A stretch of DNA of 56,123 bases from an uncultured Saprospiraceae bacterium. GTDB taxonomy: Bacteria > Bacteroidota > Bacteroidia > Chitinophagales > Saprospiraceae. Shown one piece after another: positions 29,253 through 38,104 of the stretch. The stretch spans positions 1 through 56,123 of the forward strand of contig CALFWW010000036.1 in NCBI GenBank assembly GCA_937928575.1, given 5' to 3'. Made by a program: the position numbers and the translations under genes. The notes below the pieces were generated by a model. It had not been told where the DNA came from, made no database searches, and saw nothing but the letters and a program-made list of their open reading frames with translations. Positions within the stretch are counted from its first letter, which is position 1, and every line of letters begins with the position of its first letter.

Positions 29253-29592
29253 CTACTTCAATTTCCAAGGTGGATCTTTTCGATTTTCACCAGCATAATA
29301 AATAATGAGTTGATTGCCATCCGGATCTTTCAATTTTGCTTCTCGCCACAACCAACTTTTATCCGTCGGCGTTTCCGCAAACTTAATCCCTTTTTCCTCT
29401 AGTTGTGTAACGGTAACATCTAAATGTTCATGCTCAAAATAAACAATAATACCAGCACCTGCTGGTAATTCATCCACTTTATGAATCGAAAAAGTAGCCG
29501 CTCCATCTGGCACAATAAAGCGTGCATAATGAGGAGATTTTACAATTAGTTGAAATCCTAGTTTTACATAAAATAAATTGGTACTGTTACCT
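29253..29592 (-). pseudogene. 5'-truncated VOC/glyoxalase-family gene remnant
   Basis: The frame encodes the second strand set of a glyoxalase/bleomycin-resistance fold. Reading upstream of the GTG at 29513, the frame continues with NLFYVKLGFQLIVKSPHYARF, which is a normal VOC helix and strand. It then runs into unrelated sequence and a stop at 29628-29630. The first beta-strand with its metal ligand and any proper start codon are missing. The rest is well preserved (LKDPDGNQLIIYYA is the typical C-terminal strand). I read this as a gene that lost its 5' end; an 86-aa product from the GTG would be half a domain. A sequencing frameshift is an alternative. Confidence 0.6.
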
Positions 29593-29721
29593 GGTTTAGA
29601 TTCATGTGGTCTTTGGTTGTTTCGGAGTTACAATATCTTAAAATCCATTCTACGTGCTAATAATATTTTACTACCTTCGCACCATAATTTATAAAAATTA
29701 TTAATTCACTAAATAAAAGCT

Positions 29722-30225
29722 ATGTCTGCGATAGAAAAAATTAACAAAGAAGAAATTTTAGCAGCAATGGAAACTGCAAGCTTTGACAAAGATCTTGAAG
29801 TAACCATCGAAACTACAAAAGGAAATATCCAATTGGATTTGTACGCTACCAAAACACCAAAGACGGTTATGAATTTTATTTCATTGGCCAAGGCAGGTTA
29901 TTATGATAATTTATTTTTCCACAGAGTGATTCCTGATTTTATGATCCAAGGAGGATGTCCAAATGGTGTTGGGAATGGAAGTCCTGGTTATAAATTTGGT
30001 GACGAATTTCATCCTGAATTAAGACATGACGGCCCTGGTGTGTTGTCAATGGCCAATGCCGGTCCAGGTACAAATGGTAGTCAGTTTTTTATCACGCATG
30101 TAGAGACTGCATGGCTGGATGGGAAGCATACTGTTTTTGGTAAAGTGAAATCGGATGCTGATCAGGAAGTGGTAAATAAGATTGAGGGTGGTGATCAGAT
30201 GTTTAAGGTGACGGTTAGCGAGTAA
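29722..30225 (+). CDS. Cyclophilin-type peptidyl-prolyl cis-trans isomerase
   Basis: This 167-aa cytoplasmic protein (no signal peptide) catalyses proline isomerisation. The cyclophilin core is complete: the active-site [14 protein letters not shown], then [27 protein letters not shown]. It is a short bacterial version, with an N-terminal extension of about 30 residues before the first strand ([17 protein letters not shown]). The gene stands alone, preceded by a VOC remnant on the opposite strand and followed by an inverted repeat that separates it from the convergent CotH gene. Confidence 0.95.
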   Translation: MSAIEKINKEEILAAMETASFDKDLEVTIETTKGNIQLDLYATKTPKTVMNFISLAKAGYYDNLFFHRVIPDFMIQGGCPNGVGNGSPGYKFGDEFHPELRHDGPGVLSMANAGPGTNGSQFFITHVETAWLDGKHTVFGKVKSDADQEVVNKIEGGDQMFKVTVSE

Positions 30226-30234
30226 CACAAAGGA

Positions 30235-30342
30235 TTTTTTTAACACATAGACCACATCAGAAACATAGATCCACATAGTCAATACGTACGTAAGATAAGC
30301 TATGTGTTTCTGTGTATCTAATGTGCACTATGTGTTAAAACT
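30235..30342. repeat. Inverted pair of AACACATAG-type dispersed repeats between convergent genes
   Basis: The left arm (about 30235-30278) and the right arm (about 30299-30342) are imperfect reverse complements of about 40 bases. Both share the consensus TTTTAACACATAG, CACAT, AGAAACATAG and ACATAG. The same unit occurs once more at about 42970-43016 inside the dcw operon, preceded there by a partial copy. The pair could act as a two-way terminator for the cyclophilin and CotH genes. Confidence 0.7.
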
Positions 30343-31903
30343 ACTCTTTCACTAATTTAAACATGGTGTTTCCATTAGACTTTTCATTATTCAATTGCCC
30401 AAAATAAATCCCGTTCTCAAGAAATGACAAATTCAATTCGATAGTTGATGCTCCATTAATTTCTTCTTCATACACTACCCTACCTAGATTATCATAGATC
30501 GAAATCGAATGAAACCTTTCGCTTCCTAAATCCACAATAACAGAAGAATGAAACGGATTTGGAAAGGTGGAAACTACTGATTCCAGTTCATTTTCCGTAT
30601 TCACACCCGAACAATCCAACAATCCGGTTACATAATTATTTTTTGCTTGAATAAATGACTTGATACCATAAACGGTACCTCCTCCAGGTCCACCGCCAGT
30701 AGTGATATTTCCTTCAATGACATCATCAAAATTGGCATTGGTGTATTGCTTATTTCCATCTGCATAAACGGAACTTTGAATTAAACTCTTGAGCGCATCA
30801 ATTTTAGGATTCATAGATGCGGGATTGAAGAAATTGCCAATCAAGTAACAAACTTCATCTTCATATTGTGCATATAGTGTTGGGCTAGCAAAAAGATTTT
30901 CTAGAAGTGGTCGATCGTTATCATGATGATCTAATGGTAAGGTAAGCATATTCAGACCACCACCAGGGCCACCTCCACCACCGTAAGAACCGAACGACTC
31001 ATTTCCATCCCACTTGATCCATTCCCACTTGTTGGTTGTTAGATTATGATAGAGATAATAGTTGCGGGCAGAACCCGTGTAGCTATCCAAATTGCTAAAC
31101 AAATTATCCAAGGCAACCGATCTGATGTACGCTTCTAATTCGATATGATTCCCCAATTCATTTTCAAAATCAGTTGCAGAACTATTGTTAATAAAATCAA
31201 TCAACTCAATTAAATCAGTCCAATCATTTTCATCCTCATTTGATTTCAACTCATATCTTTCCGCATACGCAGTTTGATCTGGTCCATAATCAACGAGGTC
31301 TGCCGCGTTTCCTCCACCTCCCGGGCCGCCACCAAAATTGTCACCTGCTTTAAATAAATTGCCATCATCATCCAAAATTCTCCAATCCAAAAACTGATCA
31401 TCAATTTGTTCGACTACTGTATAAAAACCCCATAAGGTTCCATTGAAATATACATTGGCAAAATTTGCGCGTGGAGCCGGCACGCCAGCATCTTGACACA
31501 TATCGAAAAATATTTTTTCACGCATCAAAGACGGGTCTTTAAATCCATTACTGAAGTTTAATTTTTTCAGTCCATCATAATTTTGACCACTGATGTATTC
31601 GTTGAAATCAATTTTAAATGCCTTCTTATTTCCCGGATGATTGAAGGTTGAGTTCCCTTTGAATCGAACGCCAACATCCGAAAAACTTGTACTCCCACTG
31701 GCATCTGTCAATGTCAAATCCGCTTTCATATAGGTTGCAGTTTCATAGTTTAGCACCAAACTATCGTAGAAACTAACTTGAGAAAATTCTAGTTCGATGG
31801 TAATGACTTGATCATTTTGAAAAATTTTGTCTCCATCAATTTGAGCTTGTAAGGATGCACACATGTATAGTAGTGTGATAAAGATGGTCAGTGTCTTTTG
31901 CAT
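30341..31903 (-). CDS. Secreted CotH-kinase-family protein with T9SS sorting domain
   Basis: This 520-aa protein has a signal peptide (to about residue 20, SLQAQ). The CotH domain spans about 45-400: VGVRFKGNSTF and GNKKAFKIDFN (88-110), a LMREKIFFDMCQDAGVPAPRA segment like other CotH proteins, and the DNLFSNLDSYTG and WEWIKWDGNESFG region (276-315) in the catalytic half. CotH proteins are atypical protein kinases, best known from Bacillus spore coats; the target here is unknown. Three glycine-rich GGGPGGG loops lie near 201-208, 318-326 and about 405. The C-terminal 80 residues (from about TFPNPFHSSV) are a T9SS type A sorting domain, so the protein is probably cell-surface or secreted. Confidence 0.85.
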   Translation of the reverse strand: MQKTLTIFITLLYMCASLQAQIDGDKIFQNDQVITIELEFSQVSFYDSLVLNYETATYMKADLTLTDASGSTSFSDVGVRFKGNSTFNHPGNKKAFKIDFNEYISGQNYDGLKKLNFSNGFKDPSLMREKIFFDMCQDAGVPAPRANFANVYFNGTLWGFYTVVEQIDDQFLDWRILDDDGNLFKAGDNFGGGPGGGGNAADLVDYGPDQTAYAERYELKSNEDENDWTDLIELIDFINNSSATDFENELGNHIELEAYIRSVALDNLFSNLDSYTGSARNYYLYHNLTTNKWEWIKWDGNESFGSYGGGGGPGGGLNMLTLPLDHHDNDRPLLENLFASPTLYAQYEDEVCYLIGNFFNPASMNPKIDALKSLIQSSVYADGNKQYTNANFDDVIEGNITTGGGPGGGTVYGIKSFIQAKNNYVTGLLDCSGVNTENELESVVSTFPNPFHSSVIVDLGSERFHSISIYDNLGRVVYEEEINGASTIELNLSFLENGIYFGQLNNEKSNGNTMFKLVKE

Positions 31904-32059
31904 TTTATTTTTTTTTGAATTGTTTCTCGGATGACAAATACGAAGATAGTTTAAAGAAGATAGGTTTCATTATATTTCGAAGTTTCCTTTTGTTCGGATA
32001 GGAATTTTTTAATGATAAGATATAATTCTTATTTTGCACTCCAATTTAAAATTAGTAGC

Positions 32060-32521
32060 ATGGATCATACTTTTCAATTTGAATCTTTAAGACAAGTTCG
32101 TAGCAATATCAAAAAGACACTCGCTGATTTATCTATTGAACAATTAAATAAAATTCCAGAAGGTCACAATAATAATATGATCTGGCATTATGGGCATATA
32201 CTTGCTACGCAGCAATTACTTTGTTATTCACTTGCCGGAGTACCTACGCGTATGGATGAAACGCTCATCAATCTATATAGAAAAGGAACGAAACCAGAAA
32301 GGTTGATTACGCAAGAAGAATATCTTCAATTACAAGAATTGGATGCGAAATTAGTCCCTCAATTTGAGAAGGATTACAAAAATCAAGTGTTCACCGGCTT
32401 TCGAGAATATGCGACGAGTTTTGGAATTACGCTCAAAAGTTTAAATGATGCGATTTCATTTAACAATGTACATGAGGGAATTCATTTGGGGAATATGATG
32501 ACGATGCGGCGATTGGTTTGA
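32060..32521 (+). CDS. DinB-superfamily protein
   Basis: I chose the Met at 32060 (153 aa) over the upstream Met at 32012 because the preceding 16 residues are not conserved-looking and the DinB fold starts at FQFESLRQVRSNI. The four-helix DinB/YfiT pattern is visible: a His in MIWHYGHILATQQLL (helix 2) and the closing NNVHEGIHLGNMMTMRR with two His residues, which together form the usual three-His metal site. Members are putative metal-dependent transferases or hydrolases, often thiol-related; the specific role is unknown. Confidence 0.75.
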   Translation: MDHTFQFESLRQVRSNIKKTLADLSIEQLNKIPEGHNNNMIWHYGHILATQQLLCYSLAGVPTRMDETLINLYRKGTKPERLITQEEYLQLQELDAKLVPQFEKDYKNQVFTGFREYATSFGITLKSLNDAISFNNVHEGIHLGNMMTMRRLV

Positions 32522-32540
32522 GGAATTTTTTGTTAGGAGA

Positions 32541-32999
32541 TTAATCTGTTAGTGAACTTAAAATTCCAACAATCACTTCGCTAATCCCCATAAATAAATC
32601 ACCAGTTCCTTCAAATATATCTCCTAAAATACTAAAATCTAACCAGGATTCAACAGGAACACTTTCGGCGGCAATTTCTCCCAAATGAAGTGAAATTTCT
32701 ACAGGATCAACTAAATCCGCTAATACATTTAGTTTCGTTCTTTTGATTTCCTCTGTTGTTGGATCAACCCCGAATTCATATTTATATCTCTCCCAAAAAA
32801 CCTCATTTGAACAATAAACACACATCCCCCACCAAGGTAAATTTTTGTTGATGGTTGGCTCTAATAATTTATCCGCATTGATGACCTGATCAGTGCTGTA
32901 AAATCTTTGTTTGCCATAAGTCTTGACCAATATTTTACCTAAACCTTCAAAGTAGGCTTTTTTGTCTTTTGGAGGATTGGGTAGATTTAGCTTGGACAT
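32541..32999 (-). CDS. Conserved-looking small protein of unknown function
   Basis: I do not recognise this 152-aa protein. It has no signal peptide; the start reads MSKLNLPNPPKDKKAYF. Visible features are a WWGMCVYCSNEVFWERY segment with two cysteines four positions apart, a following acidic/Thr stretch, and a hydrophobic C-terminal 30 residues (GDLFMGISEVIVGIL) that could be a membrane-proximal or amphipathic helix. It lies convergent with the DinB gene, only 19 bases from its end, and downstream of the ATPase/TOPRIM-like pair on the same strand after a gap of about 150 bases. Confidence 0.55.
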   Translation of the reverse strand: MSKLNLPNPPKDKKAYFEGLGKILVKTYGKQRFYSTDQVINADKLLEPTINKNLPWWGMCVYCSNEVFWERYKYEFGVDPTTEEIKRTKLNVLADLVDPVEISLHLGEIAAESVPVESWLDFSILGDIFEGTGDLFMGISEVIVGILSSLTD

Positions 33000-33155
33000 G
33001 AATTTGATTCTTTTAGTGGTAACTGAAGAATTGTATCAAATATAAGCGTATTGATTGTTATTTTGAAATTTTGTTGACGAGTCACGATGGAATTTCGATG
33101 AATGAAATAAACTCAACATTAATTTGTTTTATCTCCAGTCAATTTGATTGTCAAA

Positions 33156-33830
33156 TCATAAAGTACGTATAGGTTTTTTTATTGCATTTTCAATTTGAAG
33201 TAGCCATGCATTAAATCTGGGACATTTAGATATTATCTTCGGAATACCTATTTCATCAGCAATTAAAGGTCCGTGTAATGTCTTTTTATAACCGGGAATG
33301 AGATTTAAAAGCCTCTTAGATGGTGCAGTTTCCGCTCCATCATTTAATAGTTCTGGATTAGGGAATTCTTCAATAATTTTAACAAGCTTCTCTCTATTTT
33401 TTTGAGGAATGTTTGGAATATATTCTATTCCAATCTTGTCAGAAAACAATAATCCTTCGAATTCATGTAATTGTATATACGGAATAAATCGTGAATGATT
33501 AATTTTTTCACTCATAGCAATTTCTAGAAATGAGACCCGATTTTGTTTGTCTGTAATCTCAAGTGATTTTTGAAACTGAGGAAAATCTTTTTCGATTCTG
33601 AAAAAGTCAATCAATGAAGTAACAATTATATCCTTTTCACTTTTAAGTAATCTACTAACGTTACTCTTGAATCTGCTAAATTTTAAATTCCCTCCTTTAT
33701 TGTTTCGCGTAGTTCCTAAGAGGATAGGACGGATATCATAAATTTCTAACGAATTAAAATATGGTCTTAGGGAAGTCAGCACGAATTCCTCTTCTGTTTG
33801 TCCTTCAACTATAATGTAAACTCCTCTCAT
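33156..33830 (-). CDS. DUF4276-type TOPRIM-like protein, partner of the adjacent ATPase
   Basis: This 224-aa protein begins MRGVYIIVEGQTEEEFV, the typical opening of DUF4276 proteins, whose Glu (Glu9 and nearby Glu13) and a later Asp (here Asp75 in TSLIDFFRI) resemble a TOPRIM metal site. Such proteins are regularly encoded beside ABC-type AAA ATPases, and related two-gene ATPase/TOPRIM sets (PARIS, OLD-like) act in phage defence. Its start overlaps the ATPase stop by four bases (ATGA), a sign of translational coupling. Nuclease activity is inferred from the fold, not shown. Confidence 0.8.
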   Translation of the reverse strand: MRGVYIIVEGQTEEEFVLTSLRPYFNSLEIYDIRPILLGTTRNNKGGNLKFSRFKSNVSRLLKSEKDIIVTSLIDFFRIEKDFPQFQKSLEITDKQNRVSFLEIAMSEKINHSRFIPYIQLHEFEGLLFSDKIGIEYIPNIPQKNREKLVKIIEEFPNPELLNDGAETAPSKRLLNLIPGYKKTLHGPLIADEIGIPKIISKCPRFNAWLLQIENAIKKPIRTL

Positions 33831-34918
33831 CTTGGTCTACCTCCTAAAATATTCTTTTGCCATAATTCTCCGAGCGTATAATCATTTAACCAATCATGCA
33901 ATCCTTTTTCTGATTGTCTATTCAAAACTGTTTGGTTATCTATTCTTTCAACAACAATTATGTCTTCTGGGTTAAATTCATTTACTAAATTAACTGATTG
34001 AGTTGAAATAATTATTTGTGAATTATCTGAAGCACTTTGCAACATAGCGGCCAATTTGTTAATTGCGAAAGGGTGCAACCCTAATTCTGGTTCATCAATA
34101 ATTATTACTTCTGGTTTTTCTGGCTGTAATAACAATGTACTCAAAGAAATCATTCGTAAGGTTCCATCCGATAAATTGTGAGCGTTGAATATTTGTTCAG
34201 AACCTTTTTCCATCCATCGAAGATAAATATCATTAGAATTAATCTCATCTGGTTGCAAATAAAACTTGTCAAAAAATGGAGCAATTGATTTTACGACTTT
34301 TTCAATCATATTGAAATGATTCGGATTTGATTTAGATAATCTATATAAAAAAGCTGCAAGGTTTCCTCCATTTTCATATAGATATGCATAATCAGTAGTG
34401 TTGCATGGTTGTTTTATTTTAGAATTAAAACTAGTGTCATGAAAATGAAATAGTTTAAATCCTTTGAATTGGCTCTTCAAATATTTATTTCTGTATCCAT
34501 CGTTTTTGTTGATTGCGCTTTCAAAATTGCCTCCCATACTTATTCGAGAATGATCCACATCTACATTCTCAGGTCTTGTGAAATTACTCCACTCTTCTGC
34601 AAAAATTAAATTTCCATTTTGATCTGGAATCATCGTGAACTCATATTGGTTCTTCCAAGAATTATCGAAAACAATTTTACCTGAAAGAAAATCTGATTTC
34701 TTACGACCAAAATGTAAAAAATTTTCAGCTCTCCCATGTTGACTTATATATAATTGCAGTTGTTCTTCGTAAAGACGATTAAGAAACTTAAAAAAACTAA
34801 TAAAATTACTTTTACCAGCACCATTTGGCCCAATTAAAACATTTATTGGCTTAATTTCAATTTCGTCAGTATTTCTAATTGACTTGAAATTTTGAATTTT
34901 TATTGAGTGTATTCCCAT
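33827..34918 (-). CDS. ABC-type AAA ATPase (AAA_21/RecF-like) of a putative defence pair
   Basis: This 363-aa ATPase starts MGIHSIKIQNFKSIRN, the standard beginning of SMC/RecF-like ATPases. Walker A is GPNGAGKS (30-37), the ABC signature is LSDGTLR (249-255), and Walker B is VIIIDEPELGLHP (271-283), followed by an IIISTQS sensor region. There is no obvious fused nuclease, so the DUF4276 gene that overlaps its end probably supplies the effector. The family includes phage-defence and abortive-infection ATPases, but other roles exist. It is upstream of and on the same strand as its partner. Confidence 0.85.
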   Translation of the reverse strand: MGIHSIKIQNFKSIRNTDEIEIKPINVLIGPNGAGKSNFISFFKFLNRLYEEQLQLYISQHGRAENFLHFGRKKSDFLSGKIVFDNSWKNQYEFTMIPDQNGNLIFAEEWSNFTRPENVDVDHSRISMGGNFESAINKNDGYRNKYLKSQFKGFKLFHFHDTSFNSKIKQPCNTTDYAYLYENGGNLAAFLYRLSKSNPNHFNMIEKVVKSIAPFFDKFYLQPDEINSNDIYLRWMEKGSEQIFNAHNLSDGTLRMISLSTLLLQPEKPEVIIIDEPELGLHPFAINKLAAMLQSASDNSQIIISTQSVNLVNEFNPEDIIVVERIDNQTVLNRQSEKGLHDWLNDYTLGELWQKNILGGRPR

Positions 34919-35223
34919 ACTTTTTCGCTAGTCTTTTATTTACGTTTTAACCAACTTAATAAGAAAAAAATATCTCTTGAAGTGCATCTAACATTCATGG
35001 TGTTTTCACAAAGATAAATATATATGACACAATTACTCAGTAAATCAATATGCTTAAACACACATTATGCTATTAATTAAATAGATTTACTCTCTAACAT
35101 AGTAAAAACACCAAGTTGGCTAATTACAGAAAAAAAAAGGCCACCAGCGGAGAGCCGGCGACCTTAATCACAGTTCACAAATTAGAAAAAGCAAAATTTC
35201 TTTCTTGTTTTCCTTTCTATATT
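34919..35223. other. 305-bp gap containing the ftsZ terminator
   Basis: AT-rich spacer between the defence-like pair and ftsZ. Apart from the terminator I see no gene or repeat. The promoter of the ATPase pair must lie here or inside the dcw operon tail, but I could not identify it. Confidence 0.5.
35128..35166 (-). terminator. Intrinsic terminator at the end of the dcw operon
   Basis: Read on the minus strand, AAGGTCGCC and GGTGGCCTT form a 9-bp stem (with G-T pairs) around a C/G-rich loop, directly followed by nine T. It lies about 60 bases after the ftsZ stop codon. Confidence 0.8.
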
Positions 35224-36624
35224 TTAGTCTACTTTAGCATGCAAAAAATCATTGTCAGTGCTAAGTGTTGGTTCGTCATCATTTGATACTGCCCAACTTG
35301 AATATTGGTTTTCAGATGAATGAGGAACATCGTCTAAACTTACTTTTCTACGTAAGTAAGCTGGTTGCTTTTCTAACTCTGTGATTACACCAGGATTTAA
35401 TTTCGTTCTCATTTTTTTGCGGTTGTGGTCACGACGTTGTGATTCACGGATAGAATTTAATTTATCTTCCTGCATCACAGTATCTCCAACAACAACTTTA
35501 CGCTTTTGAGCTTGTTGTGCAAAATTGATGTTTTCAAATTCATACACCTCCGCTTTTTCGCCTTCGTTGTGTCCGATTTCGTAAGTCCCTTCAAAACTTA
35601 CCTCGTCATCATCTAGCGAAACAACAATTCTGTCATCTGTCTTATCAGCAGCTAATGCTTGATTTTTCTTAGATTCAAAACCAGTAGCGATAACCGTGAC
35701 AGATAATTTTTCTCCTAAAGAATCATCGAAACAGTTACCCCAAATCAAGTTGGTTCCTGTACCCGCTTCTTCTTCTACGAATTGTGTGATTTCGAAAATT
35801 TCATCCATTGTCACTTCTTTTGTTCCGGAAGCGATATTAACTAGAATGTGTTTTGCACCTCTGATATCGTTGTCTCTTAATAATGGTGAAGACAATGCTT
35901 CATCAACAGCTTTACGTGCACGGTTGTCCCCATCTGTCGTAGCAGACCCCATAATTGCGACGCCACTATCACGCATAACGGTATTGACATCTTCAAAATC
36001 CACGTTTACATAACCAGCGACGGTGATGATTTCCGCAATCCCTTTTGCAGCCGTAGCCAGAATGTTATCAGCTTGGTAGAATGCATCAGTCATTGATAAA
36101 TTTCCGTGAATTTCTCTCAACTTGTCATTTGAAATGATGATTAAGGTATCTACATTTTTCTTCAATTCTTCCAATCCTTCTCTACCGTGATTGTTTCTGG
36201 TGTTTCCTTCAAAAGTAAAAGGAGTGGTTACGATTCCTACGGTTAGGATATCCATTTCTTGTGCAGCTTTGGCGATGATTGGTGCAGCACCTGTTCCGGT
36301 ACCACCTCCCATTCCTGCCGTAACAAACAACATACGGGTATTGTCCTCTAAAAATACTTTTACTTCTTCAAGTGATTCAATGCAAGCTTGACGGCCTACA
36401 TTTGGTTTGGATCCTGCTCCTCTTCCTTCTGTGAGTTCAGGTCCTAATTGGATTTTAGTTGGAATTGGGCTTCCTTCCAATGCTTGAGCATCGGTGTTGC
36501 AAATGGCGAAATCAACCCCAACAATTCCTTGCTTGTACATGTAATTGACTGCATTATTTCCTGCTCCCCCTACTCCTATTACTTTGATTATTGATGGTTC
36601 GTCTTGTGGTAAATCGAATTTCAT
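35224..36624 (-). CDS. ftsZ: Cell division GTPase FtsZ
   Basis: FtsZ polymerises into the Z-ring at midcell. This 466-aa protein has the nucleotide-binding GVGGAGNNAV (17-26), the tubulin signature GGGTGTG (106-112) and the T7-loop region expected for a GTPase. After the globular domain (about residue 320) there is a charged linker and a PAYLRR motif at 421-426, the likely conserved C-terminal peptide that binds FtsA. Unusually, 40 further residues follow it. It is the last gene of the dcw operon, 84 bases after ftsA, and is followed by a terminator. Confidence 0.97.
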   Translation of the reverse strand: MKFDLPQDEPSIIKVIGVGGAGNNAVNYMYKQGIVGVDFAICNTDAQALEGSPIPTKIQLGPELTEGRGAGSKPNVGRQACIESLEEVKVFLEDNTRMLFVTAGMGGGTGTGAAPIIAKAAQEMDILTVGIVTTPFTFEGNTRNNHGREGLEELKKNVDTLIIISNDKLREIHGNLSMTDAFYQADNILATAAKGIAEIITVAGYVNVDFEDVNTVMRDSGVAIMGSATTDGDNRARKAVDEALSSPLLRDNDIRGAKHILVNIASGTKEVTMDEIFEITQFVEEEAGTGTNLIWGNCFDDSLGEKLSVTVIATGFESKKNQALAADKTDDRIVVSLDDDEVSFEGTYEIGHNEGEKAEVYEFENINFAQQAQKRKVVVGDTVMQEDKLNSIRESQRRDHNRKKMRTKLNPGVITELEKQPAYLRRKVSLDDVPHSSENQYSSWAVSNDDEPTLSTDNDFLHAKVD

Positions 36625-36708
36625 AACTGTGAATGTTTTGTGATTTGTGAAATAATTTAATGAATGTTCAAGTAATCCGTTTTTATAAATTGTTTATTTT
36701 GCTAATTT

Positions 36709-38016
36709 TTATTTAAAGTCGTTGTCTGGTTCTGCCTCAAAGAAGTTTTTAATTCCTTCTGTCATTTTTTGTAGAAACCCTACTTGTTCCGCTTCAATTT
36801 CTTCGGTTACTTCATCAACTACTTTTTTCACTTCTTCTGCTGCAGCTGCTTTTTCATCAATAATTACTGAATTTCTCAATCCATCTAACAACAAGCCTAC
36901 AGAAGTTGAGTATTCTGGACTTGCCATTTCTTTTGGATAACCGTGTGCCAAAAATTCTGTCGGCAAACCAATACGGGTATTAATACCTGTATAAAATTCC
37001 ATCAACTCTGCTAAGTGATTCATCTTTGCACCTCCACCTGTCAATACAATTCCTCCAATCAACTTACTTGTCAATCCTGATTTGTTTATTTCTAACATAA
37101 CGTAGTCGATAATTTCTTCTGTACGCGCCTGGATAATCCGTGACAAGTTTCTTTCAGAAATTTCTTTAGGCTCATGACCTTTAAGACTAGTGATAGTAAT
37201 CATTCGGTCTTCTACAATTTTTTCTGTAAAAGCAGAACCAAATCTTACTTTCAACTTCTCCGCTTTGTCTTCCATTACATGGCACCCGATCTTGATATCT
37301 TTTGTAATTGCGTTTCCACCAAAAGGAATCATTCCAGTATGACGGATAATTCCATCTAAGTACACAGTGATGTCAGTCGTCCCGCCACCGATATCTACCA
37401 ATGCAACTCCTGCATTTTTCTCATCTTCACTCAACACTGAAGTCGCGGAAGCAATTTGTTCCAAAGTAATTTTGTCGACATCTAATCCTACTTTCTCAAC
37501 ACATCTCTTCAAGTTATTAGAAGCTGCAATCTGTCCTGTAATGATATAAAAATCAGCTTCTAATCGAATTCCTGACATTCCGATTGGATCCAGAATTCCT
37601 TGTTCGTTGTCAACTGTAAACTGTTGTGGCAACACATGCAAGATTTTTTCTCCTGGCTCTAGACGTAAGCGATGCATGTCTTTAATTAATTGCTGGATGT
37701 CTTTGTCAGAAATTTCAGACAATTGATCTTCACGCGTCATGGTGTTGTGCTGTGAAAAGCTTTTGATGTGCTGTCCTGAAATAGATGCCAACACACTGTT
37801 TACATCAATTCCAGCCAACTTGCTAACCATTTGAGTCGATGAAGAAATGGCATTGACCGTTTTGTCAATATTAGAAACGATTCCTCTTAATACCCCATTG
37901 GATGGCGTACTATTGAATCCCAATATTTCTAATTTCCCAAATTCATTCAATCGGCCAGCAACCGTACAAACTTTAGTAGTTCCAATGTCAAGGGCGACTA
38001 GTGTAGTTGTCTTCAT
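36709..38016 (-). CDS. ftsA: Cell division protein FtsA
   Basis: FtsA is an actin-like ATPase that tethers FtsZ to the membrane. I prefer the Met at 38016 (435 aa) to the frame's first Met at 38070, because the family begins directly with VALDIGTTKVCTV, the phosphate-1 motif. The phosphate-2 region (ALVDIGGGTTDI) and the adenosine motif (GGIVLTGGGAKMNHL) are visible, with the 1C subdomain between the first two. The C-terminus has an acidic linker and the amphipathic membrane-targeting helix FLQKMTEGIKNFFEAE. It lies between ftsQ and ftsZ as usual. Confidence 0.95.
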   Translation of the reverse strand: MKTTTLVALDIGTTKVCTVAGRLNEFGKLEILGFNSTPSNGVLRGIVSNIDKTVNAISSSTQMVSKLAGIDVNSVLASISGQHIKSFSQHNTMTREDQLSEISDKDIQQLIKDMHRLRLEPGEKILHVLPQQFTVDNEQGILDPIGMSGIRLEADFYIITGQIAASNNLKRCVEKVGLDVDKITLEQIASATSVLSEDEKNAGVALVDIGGGTTDITVYLDGIIRHTGMIPFGGNAITKDIKIGCHVMEDKAEKLKVRFGSAFTEKIVEDRMITITSLKGHEPKEISERNLSRIIQARTEEIIDYVMLEINKSGLTSKLIGGIVLTGGGAKMNHLAELMEFYTGINTRIGLPTEFLAHGYPKEMASPEYSTSVGLLLDGLRNSVIIDEKAAAAEEVKKVVDEVTEEIEAEQVGFLQKMTEGIKNFFEAEPDNDFK

Positions 38017-38104
38017 AGTAATAAGTCCTTTTAGTGAATTGTGATATTTTAGTTTCAAAACATTAAGCAAGGTTCTTAGTGTTTTAAATTGTGAATTTCT
38101 TTTT

